A stretch of DNA of 64,000 bases. It comes from a virus. The translations under genes and the position numbers were made by a program. The notes beneath the pieces were generated by a model. It was given only the letters and a program-made list of their open reading frames with translations. It had not been told where the DNA came from and did no database searches. Numbering within the stretch: position 1 is the stretch's first letter; each line of letters opens with the position of its first letter. The stretch is taken from IMG/VR virus record IMGVR_UViG_3300044742_000149, positions 1-64,000 of that record. One strand, given 5' to 3'. Shown piece after piece: positions 7,896-16,700 of this stretch.

Positions 7896-8777
7896 CTGCA
7901 TATCAGGGCGCCGTGGGGCCTGGGGGATACCATCTACGTCCGCCCGCTGGTCGCCGACGCGGCCCGGCGACGGCGCGTCTACATCGACACGCCATGGCCT
8001 GAACTCTACGCCGATATTGATCTCCAGTTCGTCGCGAGCACGCGGATACTGCGGACGCAGATGCGAAATGTCGCTCTGCAACCAGCCGGAACTTACATAG
8101 ATCCGCCGGTCGGCCTGCCCTCGGTGGCTCTCGGCTACGGCCACCTCGAAATGGACCGCGGCGTGTTCGTGGCGATGGAACGAAAGTTGCCTTTAACGAG
8201 ACGCCCTAAATGGAACCTGCCGGACATGGGACCGTGTCCGATCGACACCGGGGGTGCCCCTCTCGCCGTCATCCGACCGGTGATGCGCCGCTACGAGTGG
8301 GACAACGAGGCGCGCAACCCGCTGCCTGAATACGTCAACTGGGTCGCGGGCGACCTGAAGCGGCTTGGCTTCGCCGTCGTCGTGATCGCCGACGAGAGGT
8401 TGGGCTGGGAGTGGATCGAGGGCGGCGTCGTGCCCCCCTGCAACGCCGCGTTTCTCCGCGGGGAGTTCACCGTGCGGCAACTGATGGCGACGGTCAGAGA
8501 CGCCGCCGTGGTGGTCGGAGGGGTCGGATGGATCGTGCCGGCGGCGATTGCCCTCGGGACGCCAGCCTTCGTCGTCCTTGGCGGCAACGGCGGCATGAAC
8601 GCACCCGACGTCATCATCGATCAGCGCATGGACGGATCGAAAATCGGGTTCGCCACACCGGAGGTGCTGTGCAGATGCTTCGACATGCGACACCGCTGCG
8701 ACAAGAGAATTCCGGACCTCGCCCAGCAGTGGCGCAGTTGGGCGGACTCAAATTTGAGGATGCCCCGCCGATCCTGA
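7896..8777 (+). CDS. Glycosyltransferase (GT9/heptosyltransferase-like), start unclear
   Basis: About 293 residues from 7896. The N-terminus has R-A-P-W-G-L-G-D-T-I-Y-x-R-P-L, the GLGD loop of GT-B enzymes such as ADP-heptose transferases. The C-terminal half has V-V-V-G-G-V-G-W-I-V-P-A-A-I-A-L-G-T-P, matching their nucleotide-sugar binding end. No ATG, GTG or TTG exists in frame before 8061, which would delete the GLGD strand. Options are a CTG at 7896 with GAGAAG upstream, or a -1 shift from the previous gene. With the methyltransferase that follows, it may decorate the capsid or tail, or modify a host surface sugar; this is inferred from position. Confidence 0.7.
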   Translation: MHIRAPWGLGDTIYVRPLVADAARRRRVYIDTPWPELYADIDLQFVASTRILRTQMRNVALQPAGTYIDPPVGLPSVALGYGHLEMDRGVFVAMERKLPLTRRPKWNLPDMGPCPIDTGGAPLAVIRPVMRRYEWDNEARNPLPEYVNWVAGDLKRLGFAVVVIADERLGWEWIEGGVVPPCNAAFLRGEFTVRQLMATVRDAAVVVGGVGWIVPAAIALGTPAFVVLGGNGGMNAPDVIIDQRMDGSKIGFATPEVLCRCFDMRHRCDKRIPDLAQQWRSWADSNLRMPRRS

Positions 8778-8779
8778 AA

Positions 8780-9394
8780 ATGCTCGCCGCACGCAGTCTG
8801 ACGTGGTTTCCCGAGCTTGAGTGCGGCTATTTCCCGGCGACGCCCGGTTCCCACACCTATGGCCAGGCTTATTTCGACAAGTATGCCGAGTATGCCGCCA
8901 CCGAGATGGGAAAACGGCTCAACGCCACGCGGATGGCTCTGGTCAACCGCCATTGGGGCGGTCCGTTGGTCGATATCGGCATCGGCAGCGGCCAATTCGT
9001 GACATCCCGTCCCGGTACATGCGGTTACGACATCAATCTGACGGCCATGGAGTGGCTCGATCGGCATGAACGCTGGTGGAATCCCTACCAACACCCCTGC
9101 GCGGCCGCGTCGATGTGGGACGCGCTGGAGCATATCGCCGACTTCCCGGCTTTGTTGGAGCAGATCCACGAATACCTGTTCGTCTCCCTGCCGGTTTTCG
9201 ACGGTCCTGACCACGTCCTGCGCTCGAAACACTACCGGAAAGACGAGCACTATTGGTATTTCACCGAAGCTGGCTTCGTTCGGCTGATGTCGGGTCTCGG
9301 CTGGAAATGCGTCGAAACCAACCACGATGAGACACGGCTGGGGCGGGACGGCATCGGCTCGTTCGCCTTTGCCCGGCGAGGGTCGACGTCGTGA
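8780..9394 (+). CDS. Class I SAM-dependent methyltransferase
   Basis: 204 residues. Motif I is L-V-D-I-G-I-G-S-G-Q-F-V (about 63-74), followed by G-Y-D-I-N as the acidic loop after strand 2 and S-M-W-D-A-L-E-H in the motif IV position. The end (Y-W-Y-F-T-E-A-G-F) resembles methyltransferases of the glycan/small-molecule type encoded near phage glycosyltransferases. It sits two bases after the glycosyltransferase and overlaps the next gene by four (GTGA). A GTG at 8729 would add 17 residues (V-A-Q-L-G-G-L-K-F-E...), so the start is not certain. The substrate is unknown. Confidence 0.75.
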   Translation: MLAARSLTWFPELECGYFPATPGSHTYGQAYFDKYAEYAATEMGKRLNATRMALVNRHWGGPLVDIGIGSGQFVTSRPGTCGYDINLTAMEWLDRHERWWNPYQHPCAAASMWDALEHIADFPALLEQIHEYLFVSLPVFDGPDHVLRSKHYRKDEHYWYFTEAGFVRLMSGLGWKCVETNHDETRLGRDGIGSFAFARRGSTS

Positions 9395-10044
9395 AAAGCA
9401 CCATGCTGAAGGTGCTTGTCGCCGCGCCGACGCACGATCTGACGACGCTTGAGAATGCCTACGAAGAGCTCGGCATCACCGACGACACGCACGATAACAG
9501 AATGGCCCGCTGGATCAGCGCGACGAGCGCGGCCATCGAGAAATGGTGCAACCGCGTCTTCGCGTTGGAGCAAGTGGTTGAAACGTGGCGGGCGGCGGAT
9601 GGGTGGACTGTCCACGACACCTACTATCCCGATGCGCTCCATCTGGCCCGCCGGCCGATCGTGCAAATCGACTCGGTCGTCGAGGACCTTAGTGAGCCGC
9701 TAACGACCGATGACTACGAGTTTGACGCGGAGAACGGACAGTTGTGGCGACTGTCTGGTGGGATCAGGCGGGACTGGTGCCTGTCGCGAGTGACGGTGAC
9801 GTACAGCGGCGGCTACGACGTGCCCGAGCACACGCCATTCGACCTCGAGCAGGCGTGTCTGATGTTGCTGAAAATCCGCAACGACGGGATCACCCGGGAC
9901 CGCTCGCTGCGCGCCCTGACCATCCCCGGCGTGCTGGAGGAGCAGTTCCAAACCCCGACCGGGTCTGGGGGCGGCATGTCGGGTGGGTTGGCACCGGAGG
10001 TCTGCACGATCCTCGACGCCTGGCGGGACTACAATCCGCCGTGA
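9391..10044 (+). CDS. Head-tail connector, gp6-like
   Basis: 217 residues. The N-terminal helices (A-R-W-I-x-x-T-S-A-A-I-E-K-W-C-N-R-V-F) and a later Y-S-G-G-Y-D-V-P segment followed by a Leu-rich helical C-terminus match the phage gp6-like head-tail connector family. That family forms the ring under the portal. The GTG at 9391 overlaps the methyltransferase stop and has GAGG nine bases upstream. An ATG at 9403 is also possible. Confidence 0.85.
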   Translation: MKSTMLKVLVAAPTHDLTTLENAYEELGITDDTHDNRMARWISATSAAIEKWCNRVFALEQVVETWRAADGWTVHDTYYPDALHLARRPIVQIDSVVEDLSEPLTTDDYEFDAENGQLWRLSGGIRRDWCLSRVTVTYSGGYDVPEHTPFDLEQACLMLLKIRNDGITRDRSLRALTIPGVLEEQFQTPTGSGGGMSGGLAPEVCTILDAWRDYNPP

Positions 10045-10385
10045 CGAACTACGTCGCCGACCGCGTGACCTACGCGATGAACAAGGTGGGAGAGACGGGC
10101 ACGCTCGTCCGCCTGCCGGGCACCACGGGCACGCGCGTGGAGTTGACGGTGAAGGTGGTGCCGTCCTTCGAGACGCCAACAGAGCCCCTCGGAGGCGTCG
10201 TGCAGAGCCACCGTGAGGCACGGATCGGCAACGCCGAGATCGCCGCCTCGAACTGGCCCGCGCCGATCAAGCGCGGCGACCTGATCATCCTCTCCGGTAT
10301 CTCATACGCCATCCAGGGCGTGCAGACGTCCGCGCCAGACGGCACGCCGGCCATCCACCTGCTCTACCTGATGCGAATGGGCTGA
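10041..10385 (+). CDS. Probable head-tail adaptor / head-closure protein
   Basis: 114 residues, beta-rich, with short strands ending in I-K-R-G-D-L-I-I-L-S-G and L-L-Y-L-M. Size, position between the gp6-like connector and the next neck protein, and beta content suit a head-closure protein such as those of SPP1 gp16 type. No strong motif is visible, so the role rests on synteny. The start is the GTG overlapping the previous stop. An ATG at 10077 is an alternative. Confidence 0.6.
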   Translation: MTNYVADRVTYAMNKVGETGTLVRLPGTTGTRVELTVKVVPSFETPTEPLGGVVQSHREARIGNAEIAASNWPAPIKRGDLIILSGISYAIQGVQTSAPDGTPAIHLLYLMRMG

Positions 10386-11125
10386 TGCCACAACTCCAGT
10401 TGTTCACGCCAACGCGAACGCGTGACTTCGTCGAGCGGGTACACGCGCACACGCGGCGACAGCTCATCGACCTGACGCTGGAGAGAACACGCGCCAATCA
10501 GGCGCTGATACAGCGAGCGTTCGGTCACGAAGCGCCGACTGAGTTGTTCGTCGATGGGCAGAGTGGCAAGCCGCTGATGTCGGCCCAGACCATCACGCTG
10601 ACCCAGTTCCACCTACAGAACGGTGTCGTGGACGCCGCCCATCGGATGCTGGTCGAGCGGTCACCATACGGACCCGACAAGCACGGTCATTACCAGGACG
10701 ATCACTGGATATTCGTCAACGGGGTGCGCCGCGATGCCACACGCGAGGGCGGAAAACCGATCGATATCGGGCCGCACGACAAGGTGATCATCGTCAACAT
10801 GCGGCCCTACGCCCGAAAGATCGAGGGCGGCCCGAACCAAACCTTCAGGCGGCGGCTGACCGATCGTCGTCCTGGGATCTCCGCGCAGGCGCCGAACGGG
10901 GTTTACGAGATCACCGCGCGTGATCTGCAACGTGCGTTCGGCAAGGTGGCGGACATCCGATTCACCTACCACGGCGTGATCGGTGGCACCCTGGTATTCG
11001 CGCCTGATCCACGACCGGCGATGCGAGGCCGACACGGTCGCTTCACGGCGCAAGGCGGGCCGCGACCCGCCAACGCGAAATTGAACCGCTTTCCGGCCCT
11101 GGAAATAGAGTCGCGGTTATTCTGA
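10385..11125 (+). CDS. Neck/tail-completion protein, function by position
   Basis: 246 residues with no family I can name firmly. The N-terminal 60 residues are helical and Arg-rich. The middle contains V-I-I-V-N-M-R-P-Y-A-R-K-I-E-G-G, recalling HK97 gp10-type proteins, where an N-x-x-P-Y-A-x-x-x-E-x-G motif is typical. The C-terminus is basic and probably flexible. It overlaps the previous stop by one base. A role in joining the tail to the neck is inferred from the order connector - adaptor - this gene - terminator - tail tube. Confidence 0.55.
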   Translation: MPQLQLFTPTRTRDFVERVHAHTRRQLIDLTLERTRANQALIQRAFGHEAPTELFVDGQSGKPLMSAQTITLTQFHLQNGVVDAAHRMLVERSPYGPDKHGHYQDDHWIFVNGVRRDATREGGKPIDIGPHDKVIIVNMRPYARKIEGGPNQTFRRRLTDRRPGISAQAPNGVYEITARDLQRAFGKVADIRFTYHGVIGGTLVFAPDPRPAMRGRHGRFTAQGGPRPANAKLNRFPALEIESRLF

Positions 11126-11126
11126 C

Positions 11127-11564
11127 ATGTTTGTCCCGGCGAAGAACGCGATCCGCGCCTGGATCGAGGCGCACTACTCTGCGCTGCCGATGCGATGGGC
11201 GAATGAGGACTGGCCGGGGGCCGACCCGCAGGCGACCCGCGATCCCTTCATAGAATGCGAGCTGATCGGCGGCACGAACGAACTGCGCGGCTTCAGCAGT
11301 CCAGGCAATCGTCTTTGGATACATCACGGGGTTTTCCGTTTCTACGTCTGGCAGCCATGGAATACCGGCATGGATGCCGCTTACGCGACGGCGGACGAAT
11401 TCGCCGTCTTCATGGAGCGGGCTGAGTTCGGCAGAGACGAAGCGACCGGACGGACTGTCAGAACGCTTGACTTCTCCGTTCACGCCAACGTCGCCGCCGA
11501 CGAGGCGGGGAACTACGTCGTGCTGCTTTGCAGCGTGCCGTTCGATTTTTACTACACGAACTAG
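11127..11564 (+). CDS. Probable tail terminator protein
   Basis: 145 residues: an N-terminal helix (A-I-R-A-W-I-E-A-H-Y), then mixed strands including H-G-V-F-R-F-Y-V-W-Q-P-W and a helix ending in V-F-M-E-R. Length, fold pattern and location directly before the major tail protein fit the tail terminator that caps the tail tube. A weak hairpin (CCTTG 11574-11578 with CAAGG 11581-11585) lies just downstream, before the tail tube gene. Confidence 0.65.
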   Translation: MFVPAKNAIRAWIEAHYSALPMRWANEDWPGADPQATRDPFIECELIGGTNELRGFSSPGNRLWIHHGVFRFYVWQPWNTGMDAAYATADEFAVFMERAEFGRDEATGRTVRTLDFSVHANVAADEAGNYVVLLCSVPFDFYYTN

Positions 11565-11615
11565 CCCCGCCGCCCTTGGGCAAGGCCCCTTTCCTTAAAA
11601 CAGGACGGAGTCGAA

Positions 11616-12878
11616 ATGGCTTACCAAACCCAAAGCAATGCCATCGTCGCGTACAAAGCACAAACCGGGCTTGGTGTCCCCGCTACCGGGACGGGCGCGT
11701 CCGTGTTGCGCGTGGCTGGCGGTACCGGTGGCGACCTGACCAAGGCGGCGACCGAGAGCAACGAAGTTCGTTACGATGGAATGCGGACGCGGGGCAGGCA
11801 TGGCATCCAAAAGACGACCGGCGCGTGGAGCGGCGAGGCTTCGCTCGGTAGTTTCGATATCATAGCGGAAGCGATCATGCGCGACACTTTGTCGGCGGCC
11901 GATCTGACGATCACGGAAGTTACCGCCGGCCTGACCAGCATCACCACGACGGCGTACAACCCGGTCGGCCCGGTCCCCGCCACCATCGTGGCCGCCGCCG
12001 GATCGTGGATCACGGCGGGATTGAAGGTGGCCGATATCATCCGCATGACCGGCCACAGCGCGACGGCGAATAACAACCGGAACATGCGGATCACCGGGCT
12101 GACCCCCACGACCATCACGATTGCTGAACAATGGCTGACCGCTTCCGGCACGGGCGACGCGGCGTTCAGCATCATCCGTCCCGGTAAGAAGCTGATCCAG
12201 AGCGGCACCCAGTTGATCAAGCGGTATTTCACCGTCGAGGAATATGAGATCGACATCGATCAGTCGATGGTAATGTCGGATTTCGTTTGGGGCGCGATGC
12301 GGGTCGGCATGGCGCCGAACGGCATCATCACCATGGACCCCAGCGGTATCGGCACCGGGCAGATGAGCGTCAACGACGTGGCCACCTCGCCGGTCTTCAC
12401 CACGCCGACCGCGACCACGTCGCTACCATTGGCGGTGGTGGACGCGACCATCCGCATCGGCGGCCGGGACATGGTGGACCTTACCAGTTTCGATCTGACA
12501 ATGGACATCTCGCCGATGAGCCCAGACGTGTTCGGCTCCGGAAATATCAAGTACGGACCTGATGTTTTCACCGGTCAGATGGGCATTGGGATCAACTTCA
12601 CGGCGCTACGGAAAGACCTGCAAATGTTGCAGGACTTCATCGCGGAGACGCAATATTCGATCTCGATCCTGGCGGTCGAGAACGAAGCGGAGCCGAAAAG
12701 TTTTCTGTCCATTTATGTCCCGAACCTGACGCTCGGCGGTCTGACCAAATCGGCTTACGCGAAAGAAGGCGGGCCGCGCACGCAGTCCGTCACCGTGCCG
12801 ATGGCGCTGATCGGCAAGGACATCACGTCTCCGGAGACGGACGGAACGATGATCAAAATCCAGTCGAGCGCGACCTGA
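11616..12878 (+). CDS. Major tail (tube) protein
   Basis: 420 residues. The start M-A-Y-Q-T-Q-S-N-A-I-V-A-Y-K-A-Q-T-G-L-G and the region of strand-turn-strand repeats with many Thr/Gly (T-I-T-E-V-T-A-G-L) are typical of phage tail tube subunits in the connector-chaperone gap. Residues 100-170 look like an inserted Ig-like or beta domain, making it longer than the minimal ~200-residue tube proteins. GGACGGAG precedes the ATG. The tail chaperone and tape measure follow directly, as expected. Confidence 0.8.
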   Translation: MAYQTQSNAIVAYKAQTGLGVPATGTGASVLRVAGGTGGDLTKAATESNEVRYDGMRTRGRHGIQKTTGAWSGEASLGSFDIIAEAIMRDTLSAADLTITEVTAGLTSITTTAYNPVGPVPATIVAAAGSWITAGLKVADIIRMTGHSATANNNRNMRITGLTPTTITIAEQWLTASGTGDAAFSIIRPGKKLIQSGTQLIKRYFTVEEYEIDIDQSMVMSDFVWGAMRVGMAPNGIITMDPSGIGTGQMSVNDVATSPVFTTPTATTSLPLAVVDATIRIGGRDMVDLTSFDLTMDISPMSPDVFGSGNIKYGPDVFTGQMGIGINFTALRKDLQMLQDFIAETQYSISILAVENEAEPKSFLSIYVPNLTLGGLTKSAYAKEGGPRTQSVTVPMALIGKDITSPETDGTMIKIQSSAT

Positions 12879-12902
12879 ATTCACCATACCACAAGGAGTG
12901 TC

Positions 12903-13385
12903 ATGGCAGACATCATGTCAGAACCTTTCGACATCGACGAAATAAAAGCCCTGGATACCGCCGAAGTCGCCGTCGTCCATCCGTTCTCCGGGTTGCCGAC
13001 GACGTGGATCTGGACGCTCGCCGGCCCCGGTCATCCAAAGGCAATCGCGGCCAGCAATAACGCATTGCGAGAGATGCTTCGGGTGCAAAAGCTGAAGGAC
13101 CAGGCGCAGGCCAACCGTAAGAAGTGGATCGAGCCGGACCGCTCGCCCGAGGAAGTGCGCCTGGACAATGTTAAATCATTCGCCTTGCGGGTGCTTGGCT
13201 GGACACCCGCGAAGATAAACGGCGCGGACTATCCGTACAGCTACGAAAACGTTGTCGAACTGCTGAACAACCAGGCTTTCACCAAACTATACACGCAATT
13301 GCTTGAGTATTTCACGTCCGATGAAAGTTTTACAAAGCCCTCTGCGACGACCTCGCCGACTTCGCCGAACGAGATTTCGTCCTAG
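12903..13385 (+). CDS. Tail assembly chaperone, unshifted form (gpG-like)
   Basis: 160 residues, acidic N-terminus, with P-F-S-G-L-P-T-T-W-I-W-T-L-A-G-P-G-H-P and a helical middle. It occupies the classic chaperone slot between tail tube and tape measure. Chaperones of this group keep the tape measure soluble during tail assembly and are usually made in short and -1-shifted long forms. CAAGGAG is a good Shine-Dalgarno. Confidence 0.85.
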   Translation: MADIMSEPFDIDEIKALDTAEVAVVHPFSGLPTTWIWTLAGPGHPKAIAASNNALREMLRVQKLKDQAQANRKKWIEPDRSPEEVRLDNVKSFALRVLGWTPAKINGADYPYSYENVVELLNNQAFTKLYTQLLEYFTSDESFTKPSATTSPTSPNEISS

Positions 13386-13717
13386 AGGGCAAGGATAAAA
13401 AGGGCGTCAGCTATCGCGAGACGCTGGAAGGATTGCTCAAGCGGGCGCGCAACCCGAAAAAACGAACGGAATACGAGGCGGAACTGGAAACGGACGATTT
13501 TCCCCTTCCGCTCCTGTATTTATGGGTCGCGTTCAATCGCATTCGGCGACGCAAGGGCGGCAACGGCTTTGGCCCGTCGCCCATCGAAATGACGGATATC
13601 GACGCTTTCAACCGGCTGTCAGGGATGGCGTTCGCGCCGTGGGAGGTCGAGATGATCGAACGCCTCGACGATATCTTCCTCAAATCCCTGGCTGACGCCG
13701 CCGAGAAGGACAAGTAG
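12903..13717 (+). CDS. Tail assembly chaperone, -1 frameshifted form (gpGT-like)
   Basis: A -1 shift before the short form's stop fuses it to the frame ending at 13717, about 271 residues. The shift must happen between 13325 (just after a TGA in the -1 frame at 13322-13324) and the zero-frame stop at 13383-13385. The best slip is TTTT at 13328-13331, giving F-Y-K-A-L-C-D-D-L-A-D-F-A-E-R-D-F across the junction. The downstream part has no plausible start of its own near its N-terminus and reads as a continuous helical domain. This layout is conserved in siphophages. Confidence 0.8.
13328..13331 (+). other. Candidate -1 frameshift site in tail chaperone
   Basis: Zero-frame codons are AGT TTT ACA. 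The P-site Phe tRNA can re-pair with TTT one base back. It lies within the 60-base window in which the shift must occur. It is not a textbook X-XXY-YYZ heptamer, so the exact base is uncertain although the shift itself is well supported. Confidence 0.5.
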
Positions 13718-13722
13718 CGGCG

Positions 13723-16700
13723 GTGTCCGGCACCGAGAGAATAGTCACTGAAATAATCATCGATACCTCGAACGCCGTCCGCAGCACGGCGGAACTCGCG
13801 GCGATCCAGCGTGTCGCGCAAAAAGCGGCGGACGACTACACGGGACGCGTCGACAGAAACGCCGCGGCGGTAAAAGCCGCCGCCGCCGCTGGCGTGGACG
13901 CCGCCTCGGCGCTCGGACTGACCAGCGCCCAGTACAAAGCGGCCGCCGCCGCGGCTGACTCGTACCGGGGCCGCCTCGATCCCGCCGTGGCGGCGCAGTT
14001 GGCGCTCACCAAGGAACTGCAACTGGCCAGTACGGCATTGTTGGGTCTCGGCAAGCAATACGCGCAGCAACAAGTCAGCGTGAAGGAGTTGGATCAGGGC
14101 ACGGTTCAGTTGAAGGCGCGCATGGTGGAGTTGCAAGGCGCGATAGATGGCGTGAAAAGCGGCTCCATGGGGGCGACGCAGGGAATGAATTTCCTGAAGA
14201 CCTCCGCGGAACAGGCGGCTGAAACGATCAAGCCTCTCATCGCCGCCACCAATGATCTTCGCCTGAAATACGATGATGTCTATCGTGTCACGAAACAATA
14301 TGACGCCGCCATCGACGGGATAATCGCGGCCAGGAACGCCGAGAAGATTTCCGTCGATCTGGCGTCGGCGGCGATAGCGAAAGAAACAGCGATACGAGAC
14401 GCGAACCTGGCGGCGATCAAGAAGGCGGCGGCGACGCCGGACAAGGCGGCGGAAGCCAATAAATTACGCGCCAGCATCGACCCGCTGTTCGCCGCGTTCC
14501 AGAAATACGAGGCGGAACTTGAGCGGATCGCCGCGGTGGAGAGCAAGGTCGCCGGGATGACCACCGTGGCGACCGCGGCGCGAGACCGCGCCAAGGCCTC
14601 GTATCAGAAGGAAGTCGAGGGGGTCATCGGTCTCGGGAAGGCACATGAGGATCTCGGCAAGAAGATGGGGGATGCCGGCGCGTCGGCGAGCCAGATGAAG
14701 TTCGCCACGCAGCAATTGACCGTTCAGATGAGCCAGATGTTTTCCGGCATCGCCACCGGCCAGCCGATCATGATCACGCTGATCCAGCAAGGTCATCAGG
14801 TGCTCGACGTGATGTGGTCGACCGGCACCAGCGTCAAGCAACTCGGCGAACAGTTCATGACGCTGGTCAACGGAGCGTTGAAGGCGATCCTCACGCCAAT
14901 CGGCCTCGTGGTCACCGGGGTGCTCGCCGTCGCTGGCGCGATAGCCTACCTGGCGGTGAACGCTGAAACCCAGGCGCGGTCGTTCAACGCTCTGAAGGTC
15001 GCCCTGTCAGCGACACGCGGCGATTACGACGCGGTCGCCACCTCGATTGAGAAGGACTCACGCCGCATCGCCGCTTCGCTTGGCCTGTCGCGCGATGAGG
15101 TGACCTCGACCATGGGAGCCATAGCGGCGCTGCCGTTGCCGGCGGGGCTGAACTCCTCGCTGGAGGACCTGACCCGCACCGCCGCGAACCTGGGAACGGT
15201 GCTGGGGACCGGGCTGGCGGGTGGCCTGAAGAATGTATCGGCGGCGCTGCAGGACCCCACCAAGGCGGCCATGGCGTTCGCCGACACGGCGGGTGGGTTG
15301 CGGACCCTGAGTGGCGCGTTGCTGCGGAACATCATCGATCTACAGGCGGCGGGCGACAGGGTCGGCGCGACGAACATCTTGCTGGCGTCGATGAAGGCCG
15401 CGGCCAAGATCGCCGAGGAAGGCCTGACACCGCTGGAAAAGGCGATGCGCGATCTGAGTGTGACATTCGAAAAAGGCAGTACCGGCGGCAAGAATTTTTT
15501 CCGGGATCTGGGCGACGGCATCAACAGCGTCGTCGTCGGCGCGGTGAAGGCGCTCGACGGACTCGTCCAGGCGATCAATAAACTTTACGAACTGGCGAGT
15601 AAGTTTCCGTCGCTTGGCGCGGCCATCACGGGCGCGTTTGGCGCGATGCCAGGTTTGGGACCTTTCGTGACGGCGGGTGTCGGCGTCGCGAATATTTACG
15701 ACGCGTTCTTTGGGCAGAATTTCACGACCAAGAGCGTGACGCCCGATAAAGCCGCGCAAATTGAACTGTGGCGCGCCGCGCCGGGAGCGGTGCGGTCGGC
15801 GGTGTCGTCCGCGGGCGCGATTGGCACCGGGCAACTCATGCCTGGCACCGCGATGGACCTTCAGGTCAATCCGATGATCCCCATGGAAAACATCAAGGGG
15901 ATGATGACGTATATCCAGCAACTGTCGAAACGTTTCTCGAGTCAGGGGGAGATCGCCGCGGCTTATCTACAGGGTCCGGCGGGCGCGGGTCTCGGTTCTC
16001 AGGCGGGTAGGACTTACGCCTGGGAGACGAACGCGCAGAACCCGTTGGCCGTGCCGAAAAACACGGCCGAGATGATCCAGTTCTGGGGCAACGCTCTCGG
16101 TATGCCGGCCGACCTCATCATGTTCGGCATGAAGATCGCGATGCAGGAGAACAAGGGGCAGCAAGGTCCCGTCAGCATCATGAGCCGGTTCGTCGATCCC
16201 ATCGGCGGCGCCGCCGCCGCCGCGGCCGCCGCGGCTGGCAAGCCAGCGGAGACCGGAGGCAACAAGGACGTGCTGGCGGGCATACAGCAGATCAAGGCTT
16301 ATACCGCGGCCATCGACGCGTTGAAGGAACAGCAACGTCAACTCGACCTGGCGAGAGGGAACGGGGTAAGCGAAAAAGAATACCTCATGCGTTCGAAACA
16401 GATCGCCCTGGAGATCGCCAGGGAGACAGACAAGATGATGGAACTGAACCGCGCCACGCAGCAGAACATCGCGGTGAGCAAGGTGGCGAACGAAGCCGAC
16501 GCGACGATGCTGCGGAACCGTCAGGCGATGGAAGACAGACGCCGCAACGATCCGACCATCACCGACGCGCAGGCGAAGGACCGGCTGATCCAACAAGAAG
16601 CGGAACTGTTGATCGCGTATAATCAGACCGACATCGAACTCAACAAGAAGATCGCCGCCGACGACAAGGCGGCCAAGGCGCAGGCGGGTGGTGCCGCCGC

